Shown here: positions 46,230 through 59,920 of the stretch, piece by piece
Position numbering within the stretch: the first letter of the stretch is position 1
Layout of the letters: each line of letters opens with the position of its first letter
Assembly (NCBI GenBank): GCA_003415625.1
Contig: PYIU01000003.1
Span: forward strand, 7,546,053-7,610,052
Source of the DNA: Aquanectria penicillioides
Lineage: Eukaryota; Ascomycota; Sordariomycetes; Hypocreales; Nectriaceae
Direction: 5' to 3'
Length of the DNA: 64,000 bases
Program-made: the position numbers and the translations under genes
Notes under the pieces: model-generated
Told to the model about the DNA's origin: nothing
Seen by the model: the letters and a program-made list of their open reading frames with translations, nothing else
Database searches by the model: none

Positions 46230-48900
46230 AGAATAGATTAATTCCTTTAGAAGCTAATAAATTTTTAGTTAAGTTTAAAATATATAAAATCTTAACTCTT
46301 TTAAACTTCTTTTTAAGATATAATTAGATTTCCTTAATAAAGGAAAGTTAAAATTTAATAACTTTTAATACACTACTAGAGCTTCTTAAAATATATACCT
46401 TACTGTAAGAAGGAATTAATTTAATAGTATAGTTCTTAAGGATTATAATTAAAATCCTTTTTAATCTATTACTAAAAGTTTATTAAGCCTTTTTAAATAA
46501 TATTGCTATTAAAAGACTAAAGATTAAGTATAATAAAAAGAAAGTACTTTCTAATATATAAAGGTTTATTTTAAAGTATTTAATTAATTTAAATAAAACT
46601 TTTCTAAATATTAAGCTATTTAAATATATAATTTCTATAGGGAAGTTAAAGTTCTATTAGTATATTATAGTTATTATTAAATACTTATACAATATAGCTA
46701 AAAGGCAGCTAATAAAGAAAAAAGTAATTAAGATTAATAAATAAAAAAGATACTAAATTAAGGTCTAGGGTAATATAGATCAATCTATTATTAAATTAAT
46801 TAAAAAGATAAAAGGGACCTTAAAGATATAGAAAATAAACAGGCAGTTTTCTTTAATTAATTTTTATTTTTAAAATTCTAAATTCCTTACATTTAGACTC
46901 TATTAAAGTCCTAGTGCAGCCCTTTATAACATTACTTTATTTATAACTTTCTACCCTATTTTCTTTCTTTCTTTTCTTTAAGGGATACCTTAAAGCATTT
47001 AATTAAATGCTTTAACACTCTTCCAAATTGTTTGCAGCTACTTAAAAAGGCTGTTTAATCTTCAATTGAACTTGCTTACCCTATACCCTTTTGGGTAGGG
47101 TGTGTGTTTTGGCCAGTGTCCTTATCCACCAATACAATACTATAACCTAAAGTAGGTTAAAGCATTTTTAGGAATTATAGGCTACTATTAAATTTAAATT
47201 AAAAGATATGCTTAAATTTCTAGACCTTTTATTTAATTATTAAAGAAAAATACTATATAAATATAGAATAAAAAATAAATTAATGCTATAATAGTTCTTA
47301 AAGAAAAGATAACTTCTGCTTTTATTTTAGTAATATTAAACCTTTTTAAAGGATTTAAGGAGGTTATCCTTATAATTAATACTAATAAAAAAGGCTAAAG
47401 TATAGTATTAATATAAATAATAAAGGGGAAAAGGCATTTAATAAAGTATAAATCTAGTCTTTAGACTTCTATAAAATAAAAATATAATGCTATTAAACTT
47501 AAATATAAAGGCATATTATATAGGATTAAATATCTCTATAGCTATATATATAGATTGCCCTTTATTTTAAAGATAGATTCTTAAGTTTTAATCTACTAGC
47601 TTAATAGTAGGGCTAGCAATATTTTTAAGGCAATAATTATTTAATAGATTAATTATATTCTATTATTTAACTTTACTATTTAATACATTTCTAGAAATAA
47701 AAACAATATAGTTAATAGGCTATTTAAGAAAGGTTTAAAAGCATTTAATTAAATAGACTAAAAGGCTAAAGGTAATATTAAAAAGTTTATTAATATTTAT
47801 CTTAATATTATTAAGATTAAGAATAAACTAATAAAGTTAAAAAAGAATTATAGTAGACCCTTATTGCAATTAAAGAAATATTTACTTTTATTAAAAAGGC
47901 TAATAGGTATTACTCTATAGAATTACTAATACTTATAGCTAAAGGCTAAAAAACACTTTATAAAAGATAGCTATTTATAGATTAAGGCTAAAGAATAGAG
48001 AGGCAATTTAAAATTAATTATAAAAAAGAAAGATATTTAAAAGGATTTAATTAAATTATACTATATTAATAAAGGGCATTATAGTTATAATACTATTTAT
48101 ATACTTCTTTTTAGAAAGTACTATTAATAAGGTATAAAAAGAAGCATTATAAAAGCTATTAGGCAATACTTAATATATTAAATATATATTCCCTAAAAAC
48201 TAATAAAAGCCTTTATATCTATTAAGCCTATTTACCTAATAATAAAGATTTATTTTAATAGATAGTATATACCTTTTAATAAAGAATTTAAATTTATACT
48301 AAAAGTTAAATATAATCTTTATAAATAAGTAAAGGCTAAGCTAATTTTAAGATTAAATAGTTACTATATTATAAAATTCCTTAAAAAATTGCACTATTAG
48401 TATAGAATGCTAAAAAGAGTAGTTATTAATAATAGAAAAAAGATTATAAAAGGGATTCCTAAAGATCTTAATAGCTTTAGTATAGAAGTTATTAATACTT
48501 TTACTTATAACCCTAAAGCAAATGGATTTATTAAAAGTAATTATATTATTATAATAAGTTTCCTAAAGAAAAAGGATAAAGAAAAAGGAAAATAAATAAA
48601 TATTTTACTAATAGCTTTATTAGCTAAAAGAGTAGCTATTTATACCTTATATAAAAGATTACCTTTTTATTTACTTTATAAATAGGAGCTAGTCCTTCCT
48701 TTAGAAGTGGAAGTGCCTATATAGTATTTAATTAAATAGAATAATATAACCTTTACTAAAGACTTATTTAAGTAAAGGATTAGGATCCTAAAGCAAAAGC
48801 AAAAAGATATAAAAGAAGCTAGATAATAAATAACTGCATTCTAAAGGTTAATTGCTAATAAAGAGATTAAAAAGAATTAATATAAGCTATATAAAGAGCC
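46230..48900 (+). pseudogene. Ty3/gypsy pol relic (RT, RNase H, integrase) split by an LTR insertion
   Basis: Stop-riddled but readable. The RT part has FLNNIAIK (from FLDD-type) near 46490-46515. It is interrupted at 46753 and resumes after 47140 with AFLGIIGYY (47160-47190), the strand after the RT thumb. RNase H is visible at about 47480-47740 (YNAIKLKYKGILY, then LPFILKIDS). The integrase core is best preserved at 48407-48595, with GI...IEVINTFTYNPKANGFI, the conserved stretch before the third acidic residue. Domain order RT-RH-IN identifies Ty3/gypsy. All parts are inactivated by C-to-T/G-to-A changes. Confidence 0.8.
46754..47136 (+). mobile_element. 383-bp solo LTR C3 nested in the gypsy pol relic
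   Basis: Starts TAAATTAAGG and ends CCACCAATACA. A 4-bp duplication ATAC flanks it (46750-46753 and 47137-47140). Pol homology runs up to its left edge and continues directly from its right edge, so it is an insertion later reduced to a solo LTR. Its last 110 bp retain many CA/TG dinucleotides. Confidence 0.85.
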
Positions 48901-51900
48901 TTTTGCTATTAGAGATTTAATTCTTTAATATAATATATAAAATTAAAAAAATATATTTTATATTATAAAGATAAAGCTATATTAGTTAGGCCTTTATAGA
49001 ATTGCTAATTCATTTAATAAAATAAAGAGTTATATTCTTAATACTATAAATAGAGTTAAGCTTTTTAATATAACTTATAATAATTAATTAAAGAAGTTTA
49101 TAAAGAATAAAGATAGATAGTAAATAAGTAAAGATAATAAAAAGACTTTTAGTATAAGTTAAAAAGTACTACTAAAGGTAAAGAAAGAAAGGAAAGTATT
49201 TAATTAAATATAAACTAAATTAATAGAATAGTAAGAATAAAAGGAATTTAATTTAAATACTATAAAAAGCCTAAATAATAATACTATAATATATATCTAT
49301 ATTAAGCTTAAGGAGATTATTAAAGTTTAAATTCTAAAAATAAGCAGTAATTAATAAATGCAATACTAAAATATAGTAAGCAATTAATTAAATAATTAGC
49401 AATAGTATTAGGCTAAAGATAGTTAAATTGCTATTAAAAAAGGGATACTAAAGGTTAAAAAGAGGAAAGTAAAGATATTAAAACTAATACTATACTAAAA
49501 AAAAACAAGCTGCCTAAAATAAAGTAAAAAAGTAAAATAAAAAGTAATTAAAGGCAAGCAAAAAAATAATAAAACTAAATAAAACTAAATAAAAATAATT
49601 AAAAATTAGCTAAAAACCCTAAAAAAATATTAAAAATCCCTAAAAATCCCCTAAAAATCTATCTAAAAACTTTAAAAATTATACTAAAAATTAATAAAAA
49701 TAAAATAAAAATGCCTAAAAACTATAGTAAAAGGGTTAAAATTATTTAAAAATAAATAAAAATGCATAAAAAATAGTAAAAAATAAAGTATTAATATCTA
49801 TAAAAAATTTAAAAATCTAAATATATTTAGTAGAAATTAAGTTTTAAGGTTATTAAAATAATATAATAATAGCAATAGCCTTAAAGGGTATAGAAATATT
49901 TAATTAATTGCTTTATAGTACTATTTTCTATCTATTAAACTATTATTAATAAATTAAAAACTATATTTAGCTAGTTTATATTAAAAGATAAGCTAAAGAC
50001 TATTATTTTTATTAATTAAAACCTACTTTATGCTTTTAATTAAATACTTTTTATGCTTATTTAATTAACTAGCAATTACTAGCTGTATTATTAATAGGAA
50101 AACTGCATATAATTTATAGGCAAGTAATTAGCCTAAAAAAATCTACTATAAAAGTTAATAGCTAAATAGACTTACTAATAGTATTTATACTACCTAAAGG
50201 AAAGTTATAAAGGCCTTTATAAAAACCCTTTAATTAATATTTATAAAGAAAGCTTTATTTATATTTAAATTAACTATTTTAAATACAATTAATATAGTAG
50301 CTATTTATATAACCTAATGCTAAAATATATATATAAAAGGAAATAAAAATATATTTATTATAGATAGAAACTATAAAAGTATATAATTAAATATATTTAT
50401 AATATATAAAAGGGTTAATATATTTAATAAAGGCAATAATAAGTGCCTTAATATATTTAGGGTAAATTAGCAATTAAGTTAAAAAGTACTCTATTAGGTA
50501 AGCCCATTCTATAGGGATATATATAGACTAAAGTTAGTACTAAAGGAAAAGATCTACTTTAAAATAAAGCATTAAATTGCAAAATGGTAACTGCAAAATA
50601 AACTATTAAGTAAGTTTACAATTAGTTTACTTACTATCTTTCTTAAAGGCAATTTTAATATATAAGGGCTGGCTAAATTAGTTAAGAGCTTAAAAGCTAT
50701 AAATCTAAATATTAAAGTATTGCTAAATCTAAAAGTATTTAATTAATTACTAAATAAAAATAATAATTAAAAAGCAATATAAAAAGGGGTATTTATTAAT
50801 TATTTAATAGTAGTACTAATAGTATTAATTAAAGCCTTATAGAAGAAACTATTGCAAGTATATTAATAAATAAAGCACTAATAAAAGAATTTAAAAGCCT
50901 AAATATAGCTAATAGTAAGATTGTATATATTAGGGAGATAATTATAAGGTATAGAGGCAAAAGACTTAAGCTTATTATAATATAAAGCTATTGCAAGATA
51001 AAAAATAAAAATTGCAGTAATAACTAAAAATGCAAGAGAATTAAAGAGGTAAAGAATAATAAATAAAAAAGAAAGGAATAAAAAAAGGGGGCTAATATAA
51101 TGCTTTTATAATAAATAAAAAATCAACCTTTAAGATTTAAAGTAAAAATTAAATACTAATAAAATTCTTATTAAATACTAAAAAGTATACTATTTTAAGA
51201 AACTTATTAATATTTATATATATATAAATATTAAAATAGTAATTTACTTAAATAATACTAAACTAAAAATAAAGGCACTTAAGTTATATTAATTTACTTT
51301 ATGCCTATAACTCTTTTTCTCCTTTTAATAATTTTATAGTAAGTTATATTACTTTAACTTTATTTATAATATCTATAAAATATTAATAATCTTTATCTCT
51401 TAAGTTATAAGCATTTAATTATAAGCTTTTAAACTCTTTATTAACCTTTACTTTATTTTATAATAGGGCTAAAAAAAGCAATCTTAAATGTAATTATTTT
51501 AAAGGCATAATTTTTAATGCTAAGTAAAGACCTTTATATAGCTAAAGGAATTATTTAAAATAAAGGTAAAATTAAAAATTTCTTTTCTTTTAATAAAGAA
51601 AATACTATTAAAACATTTAATTAATTGCTTAATAGTTAACCTATACTATTTTACCCTTAAATAAATTAGGATTATTAATTTAATAAATTAAAAACTTAGC
51701 CTATTTTAGGTAATAAAAGCAATTTAAATTCTTAGCTTATTAATATTAATTGCTTTAAAGACTTCCCTTTTAACTTTTGCTAAGCCTAAATATTCTATTA
51801 TTAAGATCTATAGAACTTATTTAAAAACCTATAGAAAAAGGAAATGGCCTTAAACTTTAATATTTAAGCTTTTCTTACTACCTTTACCTATAGACTTATT

Positions 51901-53794
51901 AATATCCTTATAATTTATTAAATCAATCTTTTAATTATAAGCATTAAGGTTAAAAAGAATAAGTAAAAGTAAAAGAGCTTCTTTTATAAGCTTTTATTAA
52001 AAGAAATAAATATTAAAAAAACTAAATATTTAATTAATTTTATGCCTATAGAGTTTTAATAAGTAATATATAATAAAAGGCTATTAATTAGCTTTACTTA
52101 CTTTATTAATGCTATCTATTAAAGCTTCTTTATTTAGGATAGATAGCTAAGGCATTTAATTATTTATAATACTGCTAATATCCTTTAGAATAAATAAGCT
52201 ATTGCATTTATTATAGTATAAAAGAAAATTATAATTAAAATAGAATTGCCCTATAATTTCTTTATTTTTATTATGCCTATTATTAAGCAAGCTAAAAATT
52301 AAAAATATAGTTTTTTAGGCGCTTTTCTTCTCTTTTTTAATATTTAAGGAATAATTAAACTTACTAAAACTTTAATTATTAAATGCCTTATAATTTAGCC
52401 TTTAATCTTTAATAGTAATTATAATACTATTAATAATCCCTTTTTAGCATTAATGCACTATAATTAGGTTTTTATTAAGTATAAATAAAAGAAAAATACT
52501 TAATTAATTGCTTTAAATATTAATTAAATATAAAACTTTATTAATATTATTATTTTTAATAAATTTAGTATTATTAATAGAAAGTTCTTTAATTAATATA
52601 AGCTTATAGAACTTACTAAAACCTAAAAATCTACCTATATCTTAAGATTTTAAAACAATTCCCTTAATACTTAATAGCTTTATATTAATCTAAAAGGTTA
52701 TTATATAATAAGCTAAAAGGGAGTTAATTATTAAACTCCTAAAAATAAATATTAAATTGTCCTAAAGCCGCTTAATCCTTAAGGCAATAGCTATTAAATA
52801 AGTCTGCCTTTACTATTAGGCCCTTAACTATCTTACTATTTTTTAGCTAATAATTTAATTAAATGCTATTAAACTTATAGGTATTAAATAATAGATAGAT
52901 TTTTTACTAAAATTAATAAATCTATTAAAGTTATTATTACCTTAAGTAATAATAAAGGAAAAGGTTTTAAATAAGCCTTAAACTACTAAAGTTAAAGCAT
53001 TAAAATAACTTGCCTTTATAGTTTATACCTTAAGTTTAAGACTTCTGCCTTTAAACCTACTATTAAGCCTAAACTAATAATTAAATCTATTTAGCCTTTA
53101 TATAAATTGCCTATTAGCTTATTAACTTATATAAGTATTGCTTAATTAAGTGCATTTAAAAAAGAAATTTAAATTAACTAAAATATATCTATTTATTTTA
53201 ATGCATTTAATTAAATATTTATTAACTCTTTAGGTAAAGGGCAAGTAATTAAGTTAATTTAATTAATTTAATAGATACCTTTATTTAAATTAGCTATTTT
53301 ATAGCAATTTAATTAAATAAATTTAAATTTACTTATTACTAAAAGTAATAAATAGAGTTTTTATAAGCGCTTTATACTGCCTTTATTAATTCCTTAATTA
53401 ATTAAGTATATAGTAAAAAAAGAAAGTTATACTATAATTGCTAATACTATAATTAAAAATATTATTAATACTGCTATTTAAATTTAATAAAGTAATTATA
53501 ATTTAAACTATATTGCCTTTATTAAAAGAAAGATAACTATTAAAACTAAATAAATAAATTTGCCTTAAATTAATTAATAGGCTATTTTTAAACTCCTTTA
53601 GATAAAGAGCTAAATCTTTTATATACTAAAAGAGTTAATTTTAGTAAATTAATAGAATAAGATTATAATTATTGCTTATAAGCTATTTAAACCTTTAATT
53701 TCTATTTATTAGTTTTATATTAATTAATACTATAATTAAAAACTATATTATAAAGAAAGGTAATAATAAAGTTAAAATAAAAAGGTTAGGTATT

Positions 53795-53978
53795 AAAAGT
53801 AAAATAAATTATAAAGAGAGATAATAGTAAATTAAATAATAGATTATAAATATAAAGCATTTAATTAAATGCTTTCTTTAAGATTTTCTTTATATTTAAA
53901 TAGATTAAGCTTAAAGTTTTTCTTTTATATTATACCTTTAGTCTACTTAAGGATAAGCATTAAGGCATTAAGGAGGGA
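53795..53978 (+). repeat. internal sequence and polypurine tract before LTR C4; inverted copy at 39818-40000
   Basis: About 180 bp that matches the reverse complement of the sequence just right of LTR C1, including AGCATTTAATTAAATGCTT and CTTTAGTCTACTTAAGG. It ends in AAGGAGGGA, a plausible polypurine tract touching the LTR. Confidence 0.65.
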
Positions 53979-54361
53979 TAAGTTAAGGTTTAAAGTAATA
54001 TAGATTAATCTATTATTAGATTAATTAAGAAAATAAAAAGGACTTTAAAGATATAGAAAATAAATAGGCAGTTTTCTTTAATTAATTTTTATTTTTAAAA
54101 TTTTAAATTCCTTATATTTAAACTCTATTAAAGTTTTAGTACAGCCCCTTATAATATTACTTTATTTATAACTTTTTGCTTTATTTTCTTTCTTTCTTTT
54201 CTTTAAAGGATACTTTAAAGTATTTAATTAAATGCTTTAATACTCTTTTAAGTTATTTATAGCTGCTTAAAAAGGCTGTTTAGTTTTTAATTAAACCTAC
54301 TTACTTTATACCCTTTTAGGTAAGGTATATATTTTAGCTAGTATTTCTATTTATTAATATA
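53979..54361 (+). repeat. 383-bp LTR copy C4
   Basis: Same ends and length as C1-C3, more heavily mutated. With the polypurine tract before it, it reads as a 3' LTR of a plus-strand element, possibly the same one as C2 and the pol relic. Confidence 0.75.
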
Positions 54362-54448
54362 ATATATACTATACTTAATTTATAAGCTATTAATTTTTAC
54401 TTATAGCTAATTATACTTATAGCTAACTATTAAAAAGTAAGGTTTACT

Positions 54449-54661
54449 ATTATACCTTACCCTTAAGGTATAAAGAGATAGAGAACTTACCTTAATAAAT
54501 AGTAGGGCTCTTAAGCATAGCTATATAGATATACTGCTATATCTTAAATAAAAGACATATTGCTAAGTAATAGACCAATACTTAGCAAGTTAAAGCTTAT
54601 ATACAATATATAAATTACCTAAAGACCCATTTTATATTACTTTAATTAACTAACCCTTATA
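54449..54661 (+). repeat. chromovirus 5' LTR
   Basis: Matches 62192-62388 over blocks such as GAGAACTTACCTTAATA, AGTAGGGCTCTTAAG and AAATTACCTAAAGACC. The left edge is uncertain by about 15 bp because the 3' copy has a deletion near its start. Confidence 0.75.
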
Positions 54662-55900
54662 ATTCTTTAACTTCTATACCCTATAGGGTAATTAATATAA
54701 TATAAAATAAAAAGAACTATATAATTAATTAATAAATAACTTAAAAGATCGCTAATGCATTAGCAATAGGACCTTAATAAGCTAATTACTTTTTAATTCT
54801 AAAAGGAAGGGGAATACTAATAGCCCCTAAAACTAATTAATTAAAATTCTATTAATAGGCTAATAGCTAAAAAAGCTTTAAAAAGTTTAAAATAGAATGC
54901 ATTAATAGACTCCTATATATACCAATTGAGCTATAACTTAAGATTAATATCTTAAGGCAAATAAACCTATTAAAAAACATTTAATAAGCATAATATACCC
55001 TTACAATAAAGTATAAAAGAGCTATAAGGTAGGGCCTTACAATAAATCATTTAAATACTTATTAAATAACAGTTAATAATAGTAAAGTAGCAATTAGCAT
55101 AAATATAGATTCTAAAACAATTAATTAACTGCCTTATAATAAACTTAAAGAGGGACTATAAAAAACCCCTATTCTATAATTGCAAAACCCTTATAGAGAA
55201 TGCAATAAGCATAAAGATTAATAATTAAATAAAAGCTATTAAATTAATAAACAATCTTTAATTAGGCTATACTAATATATAAAAGATATAATAAACAATA
55301 ATTAAATTTAACCCTAGCCTATAAACTTAATAGAGAAACTATAAAGGGAGCCTAAAGAGCCCCTTATAGTAAGACTTTATTAACTTTATGCAAAAAAAGT
55401 ATATAAACTTAAACCTTTAAAAGAGGGAATTATAAAATAAGCTGCTAGAACTTTAATAGTCTATTAAGCAGTCCTTAATAGATTACTTTTGCACTTAAAG
55501 CGCAATATATCTATCCTTAAAGACCCTAAACTATAAAGAAAAAAGTAAGGATAGAGCCTATTAATATTACTATAGCTTGTAGAAATCCTTAAAGAAGGAG
55601 ATAAACTATAAGTAAGTAAACCTTTTAAAACCAAAAGATATAGCCCATAAAGCAAAAAGGCTATAGGCCTATATTAAAGAGAAAAACAAGTAAGCTTTAA
55701 GTAAAAATTATAAAAAAAGCCATTCTTTTAATAGCTTAAATAAACCTTAAAAAGCAATCTATTTAAAGAGCTATTTAAAGCCTTTATTTAAAGGGGGCAT
55801 AAGTTTCTATAGCCTAAAGGGTCTATACACTTTAGGCAAGTTACAAAAACAATAACTATATAGCAATAAGCCAAAAGGCAGTAGGTTAAATTAACTATAC

Positions 55901-55942
55901 TACTATAATTGCAATAGGCTAGGCCATCTAGCTATAAACTAT
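55901..55942 (+). pseudogene. chromovirus gag zinc-knuckle relic
   Basis: Frame reads Y-Y-N-C-N-R-L-G-H-L-A-I-N-Y, a C-x2-C-x4-H-x4-C knuckle with the first and last cysteine codons mutated to TAC/TAT. Confidence 0.7.
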
Positions 55943-56909
55943 AGGCTACTTAAAAAGGGCTTTAGGAACTAAAGCTATAAGCTAAAACTAGCCTAATTAT
56001 AAAAATATATATAGATTTAATCTATTAGTATTATGCTTAAGGAACCTTAAGACTCCTTAAAAAATAAGAAAATATAGAGACTATAGCTAAAGTTCCTATA
56101 TTAAAACTAAAGATAATCCCAATTAGGAATATTATTATAGATAAGGCAATTGCCCTTTAAGGGTATATTAAAGTTAAGGTCTATATAGATATAAATACCT
56201 ATATATAAATTAACCTTATTAATATAAAATTAATTAAAGAGCTAAATTTATATTTAGCTAAAAATTAAAAGGCATTTAGCTTATAAGATTTTTAGGGTAA
56301 AGTAATTCCTTTTAATAGTATATATATATTAATATTCTTTTTAATTTATTTAAAGGGTTTTTCTTAAAAAATTAAGTAAATATTTATTAAAATACTATAC
56401 CCTAAAGGGGCTAGCAACTTACTTCTCTTTAATGCCTCTATAAAGAAGGAAGGAATAGAGATTAATATCTAAACTATAATTTAAAACTATAAGCCTATAT
56501 CTTTAGTTAACCTAAAAGCATTTGCAAAAGAACTCTTATAAAATAAAAAGCAAGCTTAAGTTATATATATATATAGTATACTATTACTAAATAAGCAATT
56601 AATAGCTAAATTAAGCAAAAAGCTAAAGCTAGCTTTAGGAATATTGCCTTTAAAATTAAAGTCTAAATAAAAAACATTTAATAAAAAAGCTACTAAAGGG
56701 CTGCCACTCCTAAAAGGGGTAGAGTATAGCATTAACCTTTAGAAGGGCAAGAAGCTACTATATAGTTTAGTATACTTAATTAATAGCTAGTAGATAAAAG
56801 CCCTAAAAGAGTATATTACTAAAAATACAATAAATAAATAAATTAATACCTTTATAAATAAGGCAAAAGCCTTTATATTATTTATACTAAAAAAAAATAA
56901 AATATTATA

Positions 56910-57640
56910 ACTATATATAGATTATTAAAATCTTAATACTATAACTATTAAGAACTATTATTTATTACTATTAATAGAGAACTTATTAAACTGCCTAGCT
57001 AATATAAAATAGATCTTAAAGATTAATATTTAAAATGCCTACTATTAGATCTATATTAAGCCTAATAATTGCTAAAAGACTGCATTTTAAATAAAATATA
57101 AACACTTTAAATATACAATAATACCATTTAGTCTAACTAATACACCAGCCACTTTTTAAGTATATATCTATTAAATACTTATTAAATTGCTAAATATATA
57201 TTATATAGTATACCTAAATAATATTATTATATACTCTAAAATATAAAAACAATATATTAAGAATATATTAAAGGTCCTATAAAGACTCTATAAGGCATAA
57301 TTATATATTAAGCTATTTAAATATATATTTTACTAATAAAAGGTAAAGTTCCTAAAGTATATAATAACCTAAAAAGGCCTAAAAATAAAGTTAAGTAAAG
57401 TGTAAGTAGTTATTAAATAGAAGCTATCTTAAATATATTAAAAGGTTTAGGTATTTTTAGGCTTTTGCAATTTCTATAGAAAATTTATCCTAAAATACTT
57501 AAGTATAACTAGCCTACTAATAGCAATATTAAAAGGCAGTAAAAAAGGCTATAAAATAAAAGAGTTTATTTAAAGCCTAAAAGCTAAAAAGGCATTTTAA
57601 AAACTAAAAAAGGCTTTTTATTCTATAACTATTCTATAAT
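56910..57640 (+). pseudogene. chromovirus reverse transcriptase and start of RNase H relic
   Basis: LNTITIKN (the N-terminal palm strand), IPFSLTNTPATF (from MPFGLTNAPATF) and VYLNNIIIYSK at 57208-57240 (from YLDDILIYSK, both catalytic aspartates changed to asparagine) are in the correct order, followed by VFLGFCNFYRKFI. The D-to-N changes are GA-to-AA type, as expected from RIP on the opposite strand. Confidence 0.85.
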
Positions 57641-58879
57641 ATTAAAACCCTACTCTATATACTAAAGTAAAAATAAATATATCCCTTAAGGCAATAGCTA
57701 ACATTCTATCTTAATTAATAAAGGACTAATAAAGATTAGTTATATATTAATTAAAGAAGCTCTTAAATATAGAACAATACTAAACAATAGGCTAATAGAA
57801 GCTTTTAGCTATTATAAAAAGCCTAAAGCACTAAAGCTATTATCTACTAAAACTATTAAAAAAGTTCTTAATATTAATAAATTATAAAGCCCTAAAAGGT
57901 ATAATCTCTATATTAATATAAAACCTTTAAGAAAGGCTTGCCTATTAGGTCTATTAATTAATACCCTTTAACTTTAATATATAGTATTAGCTAAAGAAGT
58001 TAAACCTAATTAATAGACTGTTTAAATATCTTAATTATATATAAAAAGAAATCTTCTATTAGAATATAATCTCTATACTATTAGTAAAGCTTTAATTAGT
58101 AAATAAGCTATTGCTAGATATATATAAAATAATTATAGGTTTAAAGGGCAAAACCCTAATTGCTAGGGTATATATATAAGCTATAAGAGCTAGCCTTAAA
58201 AGAGCAAAGCCTATAATAGTTAAAAAAAAAAAATACCTTTATCTTTAAAGCTAAATTTAATTATTAAATTAAATAATTACTATTAAAGCTTAACTATTTT
58301 TATTATTACTATATATACCTAAAAGAGAAATAGTACTATTATATAGCAATTAAAGCACATTTAATAAATAGCAATAAAAAAGACTAACTAAAAGGAATTG
58401 CTTAAAGCTAGAGTTACTATATTAAAATAGTACATTTTATACCTAATTATAATTAAGCTTATAGAGGGCAAAACAGCATTTCTATTATAATTATTTTATA
58501 AGCTAAAAGACCTTATTTATAAACTATAGGCTAATAATAAATTTTATTAATAGTAAATAATAAAAGTTTATTTAGTAGCTAAAAAGAAAAGAAACTACTA
58601 TTATAATAAATAAAATACTCTTTTCTATAAAAAAAGATTAATAATTCCTAACTAAAAAACATTATAAATAAAAATTCTATAAAGGCATTATAATAACCCT
58701 AAAATAAAGCATATAAAAGCTACTAAAATTTTAGATTTTATTAGCTAAAAATTCTATTAAAAGAATATTATAGAAAATATAAAAGACTATATACTATAAT
58801 ATTAGCAATATTAAGGCATATATATACTAAAGTATAGGCCCTATAGGCAACTTTAATTACTACTATTACTAATATATTT

Positions 58880-59920
58880 ATTTTAAGAAATAAGTATAGA
58901 CTTTATTATAGGGCTGCCTAATAGCACTTACTTTAATAGCAAGAAATATAATGCAATTCTAATAATTATATACTATATAATAAAGTATACTATATATATC
59001 CCTATTAAAAAGTCACTTATAGCAATGCAATTAGTAAAATTACTCTATAAGTAAGTAGAATGCTAATTTAATACCCTAAAAGGCATTATAAGCAATAGAA
59101 ATAAGCTCTTTATTAACCAGTTTTAAAAAGACCTAATAAAAGAGTAGGCAACTATTTATTAACTATTTATAGCGCACTATCCCTAAATAAATAGCTAAAT
59201 AAAGTGCATTAATTAAATCCTAAAGAAGTACCTATAAGTATATACTAAAGGCTTACCCTAAAAATAAATAATATAACTCCTAAAGGTAGAATTTATATAT
59301 AATAATAGCCAATATAGTACTATTAGTATATTGCTAATATAAGCCCTTTATAGTTATTATTTAAGGGTTATAAAATATATTCTATAATAAATAAAGACTT
59401 AAGTTTAAAGCATTATAAAATGCATTATAACTATTTAATAAATGTATAATAAAGTATAAAAGTACTAGTAATAGGCAATAAAGTCTTAAGCTAAATATTA
59501 CAATAAGAACTATATATTTAAAAAGTATAAAAAAGAAAATATAATAAGGCTATCTACTAAAAATTTCCACTTTAAAAATAAAAAGCTAGCTTTAAGATTT
59601 ATTAAAGTTGCAATAGCTAGTAAAATCAATAAATAGGCATACTAAATATATCTACTAAAACAATACTAAAGAATATATAATATATTTTTAATAGCGCTCT
59701 TAAAACTATAATTAAAGGTATATTAAGCCAATAATAAATAATTAACTAGCCTTTATAAGCTAAAAAATAAAAAAGATAAATAAAAGATTAAGAAAATAAT
59801 ATTCTATAAAAAGATAGAAAAAGACAAGTTCTATTAAATTAAATAGTTAAAATGGCTAATAGAATACAATACCTAAAAGCCTTTAAGTTACTTAATAAAT
59901 ATATAAAATAAAGTGTATAA
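58880..59920 (+). pseudogene. chromovirus integrase and chromodomain relic
   Basis: Integrase core: NKLFTNQF and IAHYPQINSQIKCINQ (from the HPQTNGQTER-type region) near 59100-59200, then FIYNNSQYSTISI. The chromodomain ending LKWLIEYNTxKPLSYL (from VKWLGY...NTWEP) lies near 59850-59910. Stops interrupt all parts. Confidence 0.78.

Noticed and set aside
48407..48595. Apparent 62-codon intact gene in the AT-rich block
   Set aside because: It is the longest surviving frame of the mutated gypsy integrase, not a live gene.
55464..55655. 63-codon minus-strand frame in the AT-rich block
   Set aside because: Antisense to the chromovirus gag relic; AT-driven chance frame.
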